Assembly: GCA_009840635.1 (NCBI GenBank)
Contig: VXNL01000063.1
Span: 56,743 to 120,742 of the forward strand
Direction: 5' to 3'
DNA: 64,000 nt
Source of the DNA: Acidobacteriota bacterium
GTDB lineage: Bacteria; Acidobacteriota; Vicinamibacteria; Marinacidobacterales; Marinacidobacteraceae
Both the position numbers and the translations under genes were made by a program. The notes under the pieces are model-generated. The model saw only the letters and a list, made by a program, of their open reading frames with translations. It made no database searches and was not told where the DNA came from. Position 1 is the first letter of the stretch. Each line of letters begins with the position of its first letter. Positions 42,801 through 52,143 of the stretch are shown here, piece after piece.

Positions 42801-44222
42801 ATGATTCGAAGAAGCCTGCTACTGACCACGGTGCTGGCGCTGGCCGCCGGCTGCAGCCCGATGGGCGCCGACCCGACCGGCGATGGCGACGCTCGTCCCA
42901 CCGAGGTCCTCGACATCCCGGACGCGAGGGAACGCGCCCAGATCCGGAAGGACCTCATCACCAAGCGGCTGGACGCGGTCGTGCTCCCGGCGATGCGGGC
43001 GCACGACATCGACATGTGGCTGACCTTCAGCCGCGAGCACCACGTGGACCCGATCCTCTCGGAGATCGGCGGCGGCTGGGGAGGCGTGCGGAACGCCTAC
43101 ATCTTCTTCGACCGCGGCGGGGACACCCCGGAGAAGATCTTCATCGGATCCCACTCGCTCCGCGACCCGACGATCAGCGACGCCTACGACCTTCACATCT
43201 TCTACGGCTACACCGAGGAGGGCGTCCGCCCGCATCTCCGGCAGGTCATCGAGGAACGCGACCCGCAGCGGATCGGAATCAACGTCTCTCCCACCCTGCC
43301 GATGGCGGACGGCCTCACCTGGACGCTCCGGAACTTCCTCGAGGAGACGCTCGGCGAGACGTATGCCTCGCGCATGGTGTCGGCGGAGCTGGTGATCCGT
43401 GACTTCCGGGAGATGCACATCCCGGAGGAGATTCCGGTGTTTGCCGATCTCTGCGCGTGGACGGTCGCCTGGGAGGAGGAGGCCTTCTCCGACGCGGTGA
43501 TCACGGTGGGGGAGACGACCATCGCCGACATCCACTGGTGGATGCGGCAGCGGACCATGGAGCTCGGGCTCATCAACGAGTTCCTTCCCGGGGTTCGCAT
43601 CACCCGAAACGGGGAGGGCCTCCCGATCAACAGCGCGGACCACGTCGTGATGCCCGGGGACATTCTGTCGGTGGACGCCGGAGTGGGTTACCTCGACTAC
43701 CGCACCGACATCAAGCGGACCGCCTACGTGCTGCGGCCCGGGGAGACCGAGGCCCCGGAGAGCATCCGGAACGCCTGGGAGAAGGCGCTCGAAGTCACCG
43801 ACATCCTGACCAGCCACTGGAAGCCGGGAGCGATCGCCCACGAAGTCTGGGAGCAGACGATGGAAGACGTCGGGGAGTTGGGGTACCAATCCGGTCAGCC
43901 GAAGACGGGGGGCAACGAGGAGGTTGACCCCAGGCAGCCCGAAGTGGGCGTCTACTCCCACTCGGTCGGGAACTCCACCCACGACATCGGGGCGCGGGTC
44001 GCGGTGGACTGGCCCTTCGCGTACGGTGACCGCGTGCGGTATCCCCTGCGGGCAGACGCGTGGTACTCGGTCGAGCTGCACATCAGCACCCCGATCCCGG
44101 AGTGGGACGGACTGGTACTCCCGATCCGCATCGAGGAGAACGCGCGCGTGCTCCCGGAGGGCGACGTGGAGTACTTCGCGCCGCGGCAGACGGAGCTGCT
44201 GTTGATCGGGGGCGCGCAGTAG
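42801..44222 (+). CDS. M24-family Xaa-Pro aminopeptidase-like lipoprotein
   Basis: A 473-residue protein. ATG 42801 has GGAGGTG before it and starts a lipoprotein signal (LLTTVLALAAGC). The C-terminal creatinase/aminopeptidase fold carries the five metal ligands: Asp and Asp in SVDAGVGYLDYRTDIKRT, His in YSHSVGNSTHD, Glu in SVELHIST and Glu in RIEENARV. The N-terminal domain is the usual creatinase-N type. It should remove N-terminal residues before proline in the periplasm. It lies between the copper-enzyme gene and the aminotransferase gene in one rightward unit. Confidence 0.9.
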   Translation: MIRRSLLLTTVLALAAGCSPMGADPTGDGDARPTEVLDIPDARERAQIRKDLITKRLDAVVLPAMRAHDIDMWLTFSREHHVDPILSEIGGGWGGVRNAYIFFDRGGDTPEKIFIGSHSLRDPTISDAYDLHIFYGYTEEGVRPHLRQVIEERDPQRIGINVSPTLPMADGLTWTLRNFLEETLGETYASRMVSAELVIRDFREMHIPEEIPVFADLCAWTVAWEEEAFSDAVITVGETTIADIHWWMRQRTMELGLINEFLPGVRITRNGEGLPINSADHVVMPGDILSVDAGVGYLDYRTDIKRTAYVLRPGETEAPESIRNAWEKALEVTDILTSHWKPGAIAHEVWEQTMEDVGELGYQSGQPKTGGNEEVDPRQPEVGVYSHSVGNSTHDIGARVAVDWPFAYGDRVRYPLRADAWYSVELHISTPIPEWDGLVLPIRIEENARVLPEGDVEYFAPRQTELLLIGGAQ

Positions 44223-44254
44223 GCAGCACGCCTCTCGTTCCGCTGAGGACGAAC

Positions 44255-45151
44255 ATGGAGCTTCCCGATCCGCGAAACGCCGGCATCCTCGTCTCGATCA
44301 ACGGCGAGCTGAAGCCTCGCTCGGAAGCGAAGGTTTCCGTCTTCGACAGCTCGGTGCAGGGTGGCGACGCGGTCTGGGAGGGGCTGCGCGTCTATCGGGG
44401 GCGCGTGGCAGACCTCGACCGGCACCTGGACCGGCTGTTCGGGTCGGCGCACGCGATGGACTTCGGGCAGGTGCCGACGCGGGAAGCGGTGCGGGCCGCG
44501 CTCTTCGAGACGCTCCGCGCCAACGGCATGACGGATGGCGTCCATGTCCGCCTGACACTGTCCCGCGGGGAAAAGGTGACCTCGGGGATGAGTCCCGAAT
44601 GGAACCGGTCGGGTTGCACGCTCATCGTATTGGCGGAATGGAAACCGCTGGTCTATGCCCCCGAGGGCATCCGCTTGATCACCTCCTCGATCCGCCGGAA
44701 CAGCCCGCAGTGCATCGACTCGAAGATCCACCACGCCAACCTCATCAACAACATCCTGGCCAAGATCGAGGCCAACCACGCCGGGGTGGACGACGCGCTC
44801 ATGCTGGATCTGGACGGTTTCGTCGCCGAAACGAACGCTACGAACGTCTTCCTTGTCCGGAAGGGCGCGCTGGAGACCCCGCACACGCACGCGTGCCTCC
44901 CCGGCGTCACCCGGGCGACGGTGATCGAGGCGGCGCGGGAGGACGGCCTTCGGATAGCGGAGAAGAACCTCTCGCTGACTGAGGTCTACACCGCCGACGA
45001 GATGTTCACGACCGGCACCGCGGGCGCGCTGACGCCGGTGCTGGAGGTGGACGGGCGGCGGATCCGCGCCGGGTCACGCGGCCCGCTCACCTTGAGGCTT
45101 CAGGAGTTGCACCGCGAGCGGGCGTATGCGGAGGGCGAGCCGATCGGCTAG
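44255..45151 (+). CDS. Class IV aminotransferase (branched-chain aminotransferase-like)
   Basis: A 298-residue PLP enzyme. The catalytic lysine lies in CIDSKIHHANLINNILAK. The glutamate of GFVAETNATNVFLV, the N-terminal VFDSSVQGGDAVWEGLRVY and the C-terminal TGTAGALTPVLEVDGRRI loop for the PLP phosphate are all typical of IlvE/DAAT relatives. It exchanges amino groups between branched or D-amino acids and 2-oxoglutarate in the cytoplasm. It follows the M24 peptidase gene by 32 bases; a weak GAGGAC precedes the ATG. Whether it acts on L-branched or D-amino acids is open. Confidence 0.88.
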   Translation: MELPDPRNAGILVSINGELKPRSEAKVSVFDSSVQGGDAVWEGLRVYRGRVADLDRHLDRLFGSAHAMDFGQVPTREAVRAALFETLRANGMTDGVHVRLTLSRGEKVTSGMSPEWNRSGCTLIVLAEWKPLVYAPEGIRLITSSIRRNSPQCIDSKIHHANLINNILAKIEANHAGVDDALMLDLDGFVAETNATNVFLVRKGALETPHTHACLPGVTRATVIEAAREDGLRIAEKNLSLTEVYTADEMFTTGTAGALTPVLEVDGRRIRAGSRGPLTLRLQELHRERAYAEGEPIG

Positions 45152-45152
45152 A

Positions 45153-45201
45153 TCGGAGCGCCGGCCTCCGGCCGGCATCGCGGCCCGGAAGGGCCGCGAG
45201 A
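45153..45201 (-). repeat. Dispersed two-hairpin repeat, copy 4
   Basis: TCGGAGCGCCGGCCTCCGGC then CGGCATCG, followed by a different second stem (GCGGCCCGGAAGGGCCGC) and GAGAA. It starts right after the aminotransferase stop, and together with copy 5 in reverse it occupies the convergent gap before the first GGT-like gene. Confidence 0.8.
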
Positions 45202-45276
45202 ATGCACCTGCACCGGAAGGGGACAGCGCCGTCAGCGCAGGTTTCGCGCTCGCGCGCGGCCCCCACCGGGAGAACT

Positions 45277-45303
45277 GGGCCGGCCGGAGGCCGGCGCTCC
45301 GAG
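45277..45303 (+). repeat. Dispersed GC palindrome, copy 5
   Basis: GGGCCGGCCGGAGGCCGGCG then CTCCGAG, lying against the stop of the leftward GGT-like gene. It is the inverse of copy 4, 75 bases away, so the pair can fold into a long stem ending both converging transcripts. Confidence 0.75.
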
Positions 45304-45304
45304 C

Positions 45305-47011
45305 CTAGTACCCCTTGGCGAGGCCGAGGCGGCGGGGGTCGGTGACTCCGTGGAGCTTGCCGGTGTCCGGGTCGCGCCAGACGATCTGCATCGATCCGGT
45401 GTGCCAGTTGTAGGGCCCGAGGTCCTGGATCCGGATGCCGCGGGCCTTGAGGCCCTTCCGCACCTCGTCGGTAATCCGGGACTCGATCGCCAGCACCTGC
45501 TCGCCGCCCCGGAAGGCGAAGAAGCGCGGCGCGTCGGCCGCGTCCCCCGGGGTCATCCCGAAGTCGATGATGTTCACCAGCACCTGGGTGACGGGCTGGG
45601 GCGGCACCCCCGGTGAGCCGAGCGAGAGCCAGGGCACCCCGTCCTTCGCCACGATGGTGCCGGTGCTGTTGGGGCTCACCCGGCGGCCGGGCCCGACCGT
45701 CCGGCCGGGGAAGCCGCTGCCGGTCGCGCGCACCCCGTCGAGGAAGATCCCCGGCGCCCCGCCGTGCCCGGTGTGCAGCGAGGTGATCCAGTTGCCCTCG
45801 GCGTCCACGATCACGTTGTGGTTGCTCTCGTCCACCATGGCCGGCGCGTCGGCGGAGCGGGCGATCCGCACCGGCTCCGGCCGGCGGAGCGCCGCGGTGG
45901 CGGTGGGCGGCGTCAGGTCCACGCCCGGCACCACCATCGTGGTCCGAACGAACTCCGCGCCGAACTTCGCGTAGTCCTTGGAAAGCCAGACCTCGGTCGG
46001 AATCTGGAACGCCATCGGGTCCGTGACCCCGTAGCGCATGTCGGTCTCCACCCGGCCGAGCGTGCGGGTGAGGATCTCGAGCGTGTCCACCGACTCCGCG
46101 AAGTGGCCCATGCCCGCCAGGTCGAAGTTCTCGAGGATGTTCAGGTTGTAGCCGATCTGGATGCCGCCCTTCTTCGGGGGCGACTCGCTGAGGACCTCGT
46201 AGCCACGGTAGGTGGAGCGCACCGGCTCGGACCAGCGCACCTCGAAGGCGCCCATGTCCTCGAGGCTCACGCAGTAGCCCTTCTCGCGGGACTTCTCGAC
46301 GAACTTCTGCCCCCAGGCGCCGGTATAGAGGTAGTCCGCACCCTCGGAGGCGATCCCGCGCAGCGTCTTCGCCATCGCCGGCATCTTCCAGAGGTGGCCC
46401 ACCGGGACCAGGTGGCCGTCCGGCATGTAGTGCGCCCTCGCCTCGTCGTTCTGCTGGATGAGGTCGCCCGTCTCCCAACTGTTGTAGTTGTTCGCGTACA
46501 TGAAGGAGGTGACCAGCACCCCTTCGTCGGCCGCCGTGATGGCCGGCTCCAGATACTTCTCCCACTCCATCGTTCCGAAGCGGTCGGCCAGGGCGCCGAG
46601 GCCCGCGACCTTGCCCCCGATGGCGACCTGGGACGGATCGCCCTCACCGCAGCGGCCCGCAAGCGGCCGCTCCGAGTAGGACTCGAAGACGTAGTAGTTG
46701 CCGCTCGACGCCTCGTAGTAGAGGCCGCCCATGGCGCCGAAGAGGCTCACCTGGTGGTAGTCCACGACGTTTTGGAGGAGGACCGCGGTGACGAAGGCGT
46801 CGATCGCGTTCCCGCCGTTCCGGAGCACTTCGAGCGCGGTCTCGGTGACGATGGGGAGCTGGGTGCTCACCATCACCGAGTCGCCGACGGCTTCCTGCTT
46901 CGGCCCCTGGTTGTAGAGCGGATCCCGCGCATCCGGCCCGTTCTGGCCGGCTGCGAAGGCGGCGGCCAGCAGGCAGACGCCTGCCGCAAAGATGACTGGT
47001 GAGCGCTTCAT
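45305..47011 (-). CDS. Gamma-glutamyltransferase-like protein 1
   Basis: A 568-residue secreted Ntn-hydrolase (signal VCLLAAAFAAGQ; GGAGG before the ATG). The large-subunit motif LRNGGNAIDAFVTAV is present. At the subunit junction, E. coli GGT has NTTHYSVVD with Thr391 as nucleophile; here it reads ESNHNVIVD, so Ser396 takes that place. SLHTGHGGAPGIF and a GSPGVPPQPVTQVLVNIIDFGM segment complete the small subunit. GGTs break or transfer gamma-glutamyl bonds in the periplasm. It is the last of three tandem paralogues, all leftward. Whether it self-cleaves is untested. Confidence 0.88.
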   Translation of the reverse strand: MKRSPVIFAAGVCLLAAAFAAGQNGPDARDPLYNQGPKQEAVGDSVMVSTQLPIVTETALEVLRNGGNAIDAFVTAVLLQNVVDYHQVSLFGAMGGLYYEASSGNYYVFESYSERPLAGRCGEGDPSQVAIGGKVAGLGALADRFGTMEWEKYLEPAITAADEGVLVTSFMYANNYNSWETGDLIQQNDEARAHYMPDGHLVPVGHLWKMPAMAKTLRGIASEGADYLYTGAWGQKFVEKSREKGYCVSLEDMGAFEVRWSEPVRSTYRGYEVLSESPPKKGGIQIGYNLNILENFDLAGMGHFAESVDTLEILTRTLGRVETDMRYGVTDPMAFQIPTEVWLSKDYAKFGAEFVRTTMVVPGVDLTPPTATAALRRPEPVRIARSADAPAMVDESNHNVIVDAEGNWITSLHTGHGGAPGIFLDGVRATGSGFPGRTVGPGRRVSPNSTGTIVAKDGVPWLSLGSPGVPPQPVTQVLVNIIDFGMTPGDAADAPRFFAFRGGEQVLAIESRITDEVRKGLKARGIRIQDLGPYNWHTGSMQIVWRDPDTGKLHGVTDPRRLGLAKGY

Positions 47012-47077
47012 GCCCCCTCCTCCGGAGGCGGGCGCCCGGGGGTCGGGGCCCGCCTCCCGGTGAACTTGTTTACATCG

Positions 47078-48772
47078 TCAGTAGCCGACGACGACGCCGA
47101 GGCGCCGCGGGTCCGTAGCCCCATGGAGCTTGCCGTCGTCCCCCATCCAGATGATCTGCATGGAGCCGGTGTGCCAGTTGTAGGCGCCGAGATCGGTGAT
47201 GCTGATCCCGCTCTTCTTCATGCCCTTGCGGACCGCGTCGGAGATGCGGGACTCGATCTGAACTCCCCGCTCGCCTCCCCGGAACGCCCAGAAACGCGGC
47301 GCCGCGGCGGCGTCCTTCGGATGCATGCCGTAGTCGATGATGTTCACGAGCACCTCGGTCACCGGCTGCGGCGGCGAACCCGGGGTCCCCATCGCGAGCC
47401 AGGGCTTGCCGTCCTTGGCCACGATGATCCCTGTAATCGGCAGCACCAGGCGGCGGCCCGGCCCCGCGGTGGCCGCGCGCGCGGTGCTCCCCGTCGCCCG
47501 CACCCCGTCGATGAAGATGCCCGGCGCTCCGCCGTGCCCGGTGTGGAGCATGGAGACCCAGTTGCCGTGCGAGTCCACGATGACGTTGTGGTTGCTCCCG
47601 AGATCGGCGGTGTCCGCCCCGCCGGCGCCCGGCGGGAAGAGCGACGCCGTCATGTCGGGGGTCTCGCTGTTCGAGAGGTCCACGCCGTCGAGCAGCATCG
47701 TGTTCTCGACGAAGGTGGCCCCCAGCTTCCCGTACTCGTCGGACAGCCAGAGATCCGTGGGCATCTTGAAGTTGAGCGGGTCCTTGATGACCCAGCGGGT
47801 CTCGTCCGAGACGCGGCCGAAGGCCCGGATCATGATCTCGAGCGCCTCGGGTGACTCGCTGTAGTGGCCCATGCCCTTCAGGTCGAAGTTCTCGAGGATC
47901 TTGAGGTTGCTCCCCACGATGACCCCGCCGGTGTCGGGCGGCGGCGAGCCGTAGAAGTCGAGCCCGCGGTAGCTGAACTTGGTCGGGTCGTCCCAGTGGG
48001 GCTTGTACTCCGCCATGTCCTGCATGCTGACCGCGTAGCCCTTCGCGTTCGCGGCCTTCACGAACTTCTCGGCCCAGGCCCCGGTGTACATGTAGTCGGC
48101 GCCCTCGGAGGCGACCATCTTCAGGTGCTCGGCAAGCGCCGGCCGCTTCCAGCGCTCGCCCACCGGCACCAGGTGGCCGTTCGCCATGTAGGCCTCGCGG
48201 GCCTCGGGGTTCTTGACGAGGTCTCCCTGTTCCATCAGGTTGTAGTTGATGCCGTACATGAACGAGGTGACGAGCGCGCCTTCCGTGGCGGAGGCGATGG
48301 CGGGCTGCAGGTACTGCGACCACTCCATGGTGCCGCTGCCGTAGCGATCCGCAATCGCTTCGAGGCCGCGCACGACGCCGCCGATGGCGACCTTGGAGAC
48401 GTCGCCGTGGTCATGGCGGTCGGCGCGCGGGCGCTCCGAGACCGCGTTCAGCGACCAGTAGGTGTCGCTCGCGGCGTCGTAGCCGATCACCGACATCGAG
48501 CCGAAGTGCGAGACCTGGTGGAAGTCGTTCACATGCTGCATGAAGACGGACGTCACCATGGCGTCCACCGCGTTGCCGCCGTCTTTCAGCACCTGGAGCG
48601 CTGCCTCGCTGACCACCGGAAGCTGGGTGGCCACCATGACCGAGTCGCCGGTCACCGTCGGCTTCGGTCCCTGGTTGAGCTGCGGATCGGGTCCGTCCTG
48701 CGCCATCCCGGTGGCCGCGAGAGCCAGCACCCCCGCGACGATCAGGAATCGAATGAATGTAGAGCTTCTCAT
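47078..48772 (-). CDS. Gamma-glutamyltransferase-like protein 2
   Basis: A 564-residue paralogue with signal peptide (FLIVAGVLALAATGMAQ). It shows the same landmarks: LKDGGNAVDAMVTSVF, the junction LGSNHNVIVD with Ser where Thr is expected, MLHTGHGGAPGIF and GSPPQPVTEVLVNIIDYGM. It has a longer acidic-polar loop before the junction (SLFPPGAGGADTADL). It lies between paralogues 1 and 3, with gaps of 66 and 21 bases, so the three are likely cotranscribed. The differing loop suggests a different substrate range. Confidence 0.88.
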   Translation of the reverse strand: MRSSTFIRFLIVAGVLALAATGMAQDGPDPQLNQGPKPTVTGDSVMVATQLPVVSEAALQVLKDGGNAVDAMVTSVFMQHVNDFHQVSHFGSMSVIGYDAASDTYWSLNAVSERPRADRHDHGDVSKVAIGGVVRGLEAIADRYGSGTMEWSQYLQPAIASATEGALVTSFMYGINYNLMEQGDLVKNPEAREAYMANGHLVPVGERWKRPALAEHLKMVASEGADYMYTGAWAEKFVKAANAKGYAVSMQDMAEYKPHWDDPTKFSYRGLDFYGSPPPDTGGVIVGSNLKILENFDLKGMGHYSESPEALEIMIRAFGRVSDETRWVIKDPLNFKMPTDLWLSDEYGKLGATFVENTMLLDGVDLSNSETPDMTASLFPPGAGGADTADLGSNHNVIVDSHGNWVSMLHTGHGGAPGIFIDGVRATGSTARAATAGPGRRLVLPITGIIVAKDGKPWLAMGTPGSPPQPVTEVLVNIIDYGMHPKDAAAAPRFWAFRGGERGVQIESRISDAVRKGMKKSGISITDLGAYNWHTGSMQIIWMGDDGKLHGATDPRRLGVVVGY

Positions 48773-48793
48773 CGTGCTCCTCCCCTGTTTGGT

Positions 48794-50479
48794 TCAGTGT
48801 CCAGCGGCATGTCCGAGCCGTCTCGGGTCGCTGACCCCGAAAAGCTTTCCGTCGTCACCGCGCCAGATGATCTGCATCGAGCCGGTGTGCCAGTTGTAGT
48901 CGCCGAGTTCCTCCATCGGGATGCCGCTCTTCGCCATTCCCCGCCGCACCTCGTCGGAGATCCGGGACTCGATCCGCAGCACCCGCCGCTCGGTCTGGCC
49001 GTAGAGAAAGGCCCAGAAGCGGGGCGCGTCCGCCGCGTCCTTCGGATGCATCCCGAAGTCGAGGATGTTCACGAGCACCTCGGTCACGGGCTGCGGCGGA
49101 AACCCCGGCGTCCCGAGCGAGAGCCAGGGCCTGCCGTCCTTCATCACGAAGACCCCGGTGACCTCGGCGAGGATGCGGCGCCCCGGCCCCATCGTCTCGG
49201 CTTTCACGCCGCTGCCGGTCGCCCGGACCCCGTCGATGAAGATCCCCGGGGCCCCACCGTGCCCCGTGTGGAGCGAGCTGATCCAGTTCCCCTCGGCGTC
49301 CACGATCACGTTGTGGTTGCTGCCGAGGGTCATCGAGGCGGCGACGTTCGTCCCGCCCGCCTCCCTCCCCATCATCGCGGTCAGGTCCACCTCCGGCTGC
49401 GGCATCGTCTGCCGGACGAACTCGGCGCTGAGCCGCGCGTACTCCTTCGAGTTCCACAGCTCGTAGGGGTTTCGATAGGCGGCGGGGTCCTGGATGGACC
49501 ACTTCATGTCCGACTCCACCTTGCCGAAGCTTCGGACCATGATCTCGAGGGTCTCCGGCGACTCGGCGAAATGGCCCGTCTCCGTGAGATCAAACTGCTC
49601 CAGCACGTTCAGGTTCTGCCCGACCAGAAGCCCGCCCTTGTTGGGAGGCGGCTCGACCAGGATCTCGTGGCCCCGGTAGGTGAAGCGGGCAGGCTCGAAC
49701 CAGCGCGTCTCGTACTCGGCGAGGTCTTCGAGCGTGACGCAGAAGCCGCGGTTCGTTGCCTGTTCCACGAACTTCTTCGCCCAGGCACCCTTGTAGAGGT
49801 GGTCGGCGCCGTGCTCGGCGACCGCCCGCAGGGTTCCAGCCAGTGCCGGCATCTTCCACGTCCCGCCGACCGGGACCAGGTGGCCGTCGGGCAGGTAGAA
49901 GGCACGCGCTTCCTCGTTTTGCTGGATCAGGTCACCGTTCTCCCAGAGGCTGTAGTTGTTCGCGTACTGGAAGTTCGTGACCAGGACGCCGTCTTCCGCG
50001 GCAGCGATCGCAGGTGCCAGGTAGCTCGCCCAGAGTTGGGTCCCGAAGCGGTCGGCGAGCGATTCGAGCCCGCGCACGGTGCCGCCGATGGCCAGCCGGC
50101 CCACCCGCTTGCCGTCCCCGCAGCGGTCGGCCCGCGGCCGCGCCGAGAACGCGTTGAAGGCGTACGTGGTCCCGGTGGCCGCCTCGTAGTAGAGGCCGGA
50201 CATCGCCCCGAAGTGCGAGACCTGGTGGTAGTCCTCGACGTGCTGGAGGAAGACGGCGGTGACGAAGGCGTCCACCGCGTTTCCGCCGTCCTCCAGCACC
50301 CGGACCGCCGCCCGGGTCACGTTCGGGAGCTGGGTCGCGACCATCCCGCCGTCGGAGGTCGCCACCGCCTTGGGCCCCTGGTTCAGCAGCGGATCGCGGG
50401 AACCGGTCGGCTGGGCGAGCGCCGGCGACGCGGCCAGCAGCGCGGCGAGCGCGAGGCCGCCGGGGAGCGCGTGTTTCAT
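48794..50479 (-). CDS. Gamma-glutamyltransferase-like protein 3
   Basis: A 561-residue paralogue. ATG 50479 has AGGAG upstream and starts a signal peptide (LALAALLAASPALAQ). The junction is LGSNHNVIVD (Ser for Thr), followed by SLHTGHGGAPGIF and GFPPQPVTEVLVNILDFGM. LEDGGNAVDAFVTAVFLQHV is the large-subunit motif. It is the first of the three in transcription order, 14 bases after the DUF885 gene stop. All three copies share the N-terminal LNQGPK segment that is not part of classic GGT. Confidence 0.88.
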   Translation of the reverse strand: MKHALPGGLALAALLAASPALAQPTGSRDPLLNQGPKAVATSDGGMVATQLPNVTRAAVRVLEDGGNAVDAFVTAVFLQHVEDYHQVSHFGAMSGLYYEAATGTTYAFNAFSARPRADRCGDGKRVGRLAIGGTVRGLESLADRFGTQLWASYLAPAIAAAEDGVLVTNFQYANNYSLWENGDLIQQNEEARAFYLPDGHLVPVGGTWKMPALAGTLRAVAEHGADHLYKGAWAKKFVEQATNRGFCVTLEDLAEYETRWFEPARFTYRGHEILVEPPPNKGGLLVGQNLNVLEQFDLTETGHFAESPETLEIMVRSFGKVESDMKWSIQDPAAYRNPYELWNSKEYARLSAEFVRQTMPQPEVDLTAMMGREAGGTNVAASMTLGSNHNVIVDAEGNWISSLHTGHGGAPGIFIDGVRATGSGVKAETMGPGRRILAEVTGVFVMKDGRPWLSLGTPGFPPQPVTEVLVNILDFGMHPKDAADAPRFWAFLYGQTERRVLRIESRISDEVRRGMAKSGIPMEELGDYNWHTGSMQIIWRGDDGKLFGVSDPRRLGHAAGH

Positions 50480-50493
50480 TCGGTTCTCCTGTC

Positions 50494-52143
50494 TCAGTTC
50501 GCCGGTCTCGCAAACAGGTCCCGGACCTCGTCGTCGTGGCCGGTCATCTCCCAGCGGATGAGCGAGATCGGAATCCAGCCGGCCGCGAGGAATTCGTCGT
50601 GGAACTCCTTGAGGTCGAACGCATCGCCGCGTTGCAGTGCACGGTCCATGAGAAGTTCCTCGATCTGGAGCTTGCCCATCTGGTAGGCGATCCCGGAACC
50701 GGGGGTCTTCAGGTAGATCTCGGCGTCGACCCGGGCCACGTCCTGGTCCATGAAGGGCGTGCCCGTCACCATGTAATCCACCGCTTGCTGGACGGTGAAC
50801 TCGTTCGTGTGCATCAGCGCCTCCGCGCGGTTCCGCACCGCCCGCGCGATCTGGAAGATGTAGTAGAGCTCGCGGGTCCGCGGCAACTCGTCGAGGAACC
50901 CGGCCTGGAGCATCATCTCCTCGAGATAGAAGGCCCACCCCTCGATGCGGCCGCGGTCGCGGTAGGCGCCCCGGATGGCGGAGCGGTTCGGCCCCGGTTC
51001 CCGGGTCCGCAGCAGGCCGTCGAAGCGGTGGCCCGGGATCACCGCGTGCACGTGGTCGGGCCGCGGGTCGCGGTACTGGACCTCCTCCCAGAAGTTCCGC
51101 CGGCCGCCCTCGCGGACGATCCAGGGCACGTTCGTGCCGAACTCCCCGACGTAGTCCGGGATGGTGAGGATGTCCTGGTCCACCAGGAACAACCGGACGT
51201 GCTCGTCGGCCTCCTCGATCCGGCGGGCGTAGTCCTCGGCGCTCGGCGAGGGATCCACTGTCGGGAGACCCCGGTTCTTGTTGCGCTCGAGTTCGAGGAA
51301 ACCCCAGGACAGGTGGAGCTCGCGGTCGCCGATCCGGTTCACGTCGGCCCAGTCGAAGGGCATCAGCGCGACGTGCTTGAGATACCAGTCGTAGTTCTCG
51401 CGTCCGAGCCCCGACGGCGCGTCCATCCGGTCCCGGTTCGCGGTGAGCCAGGCGTGGAACTCCCCGACCGCCACCTGCGCCTCCCGCGCCGGCGGCAGGA
51501 GTTCAGGGTGGTGCGTTTCGAGTTGCCCGACCAGGTCCTCGTACCAGGCGATGGTCCCGGCGGGGGGGACTTCCCGGTAGGGATGGCCGTGGCCGACCCC
51601 GTCGGCGGTCACCAGGTTCCTCAGCGCCAGCATGGTCAACTCGCCGCCGGCATCCGTGAGGTTGTCGCGGGCGAGCGCCAGGAAGGCCGGAACGCCGCCC
51701 AACTGGGTTTCCAGGGTGGCCAGCGCTCCCCCTGCCAGCGGGAACTCCCGGAATGCGAGCCGTTGCACCGCATCCACGTAGGTCCCGGGGTCCCGCGCCC
51801 AAGGACGCCGGATCCGCAGGTCGAAATCCAGGCGGTTCAGCCGCGCCCGCACGAGCAGGTAGTCCACCTGCTGCGAAACCGGCCAACCGGCCGGGTCGAT
51901 CGCTCCCAGCCGGTCCGCGAAGTCGGCGAGGCCGGCCCGCTGGCGCTCGATGGTTGCCCGACGGTAGTCCGGAAGCCCGTTCTCCATGGCCGGGCGGTCG
52001 AACTCGAGGAACTCGTCGTGGAGGGCCACCAGCGCCCCGTAGTCCCCGGCGCCTCCGGCCACGCCGCACGCGGCGGCGGCCATGGCCGCGAACGGAAGGC
52101 CGAGAACGGATCGCCGCCTCATCGGGAGCCTGCCAATGCTCAT
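50494..52143 (-). CDS. DUF885 family putative secreted metallohydrolase
   Basis: A 549-residue protein with a Tat/lipoprotein-like leader (MRRRSVLGLPFAAMAAAACG). The C-terminal half carries DUF885 landmarks: VHAVIPGHRFDG, close to the family's HExxPGHxxQ but lacking the usual Glu and Gln, then RIEGWAFYLEEMM and PGSGIAYQMGKLQIEELL. DUF885 proteins resemble zinc peptidases of the M32/thermolysin-like clan and are often exported. The start codon ATG overlaps the stop of the TPR gene (ATGA), so translation is coupled. ATG 52122 would place the Tat motif at the exact N-terminus. Confidence 0.83.
   Translation of the reverse strand: MSIGRLPMRRRSVLGLPFAAMAAAACGVAGGAGDYGALVALHDEFLEFDRPAMENGLPDYRRATIERQRAGLADFADRLGAIDPAGWPVSQQVDYLLVRARLNRLDFDLRIRRPWARDPGTYVDAVQRLAFREFPLAGGALATLETQLGGVPAFLALARDNLTDAGGELTMLALRNLVTADGVGHGHPYREVPPAGTIAWYEDLVGQLETHHPELLPPAREAQVAVGEFHAWLTANRDRMDAPSGLGRENYDWYLKHVALMPFDWADVNRIGDRELHLSWGFLELERNKNRGLPTVDPSPSAEDYARRIEEADEHVRLFLVDQDILTIPDYVGEFGTNVPWIVREGGRRNFWEEVQYRDPRPDHVHAVIPGHRFDGLLRTREPGPNRSAIRGAYRDRGRIEGWAFYLEEMMLQAGFLDELPRTRELYYIFQIARAVRNRAEALMHTNEFTVQQAVDYMVTGTPFMDQDVARVDAEIYLKTPGSGIAYQMGKLQIEELLMDRALQRGDAFDLKEFHDEFLAAGWIPISLIRWEMTGHDDEVRDLFARPAN

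Noticed and set aside
47864..50686. 940-residue open frame opposite the GGT-like genes
   Set aside because: It spans two real genes and their gap in antisense; composition is typical of a shadow frame (Val/Arg/His-rich, no motif).
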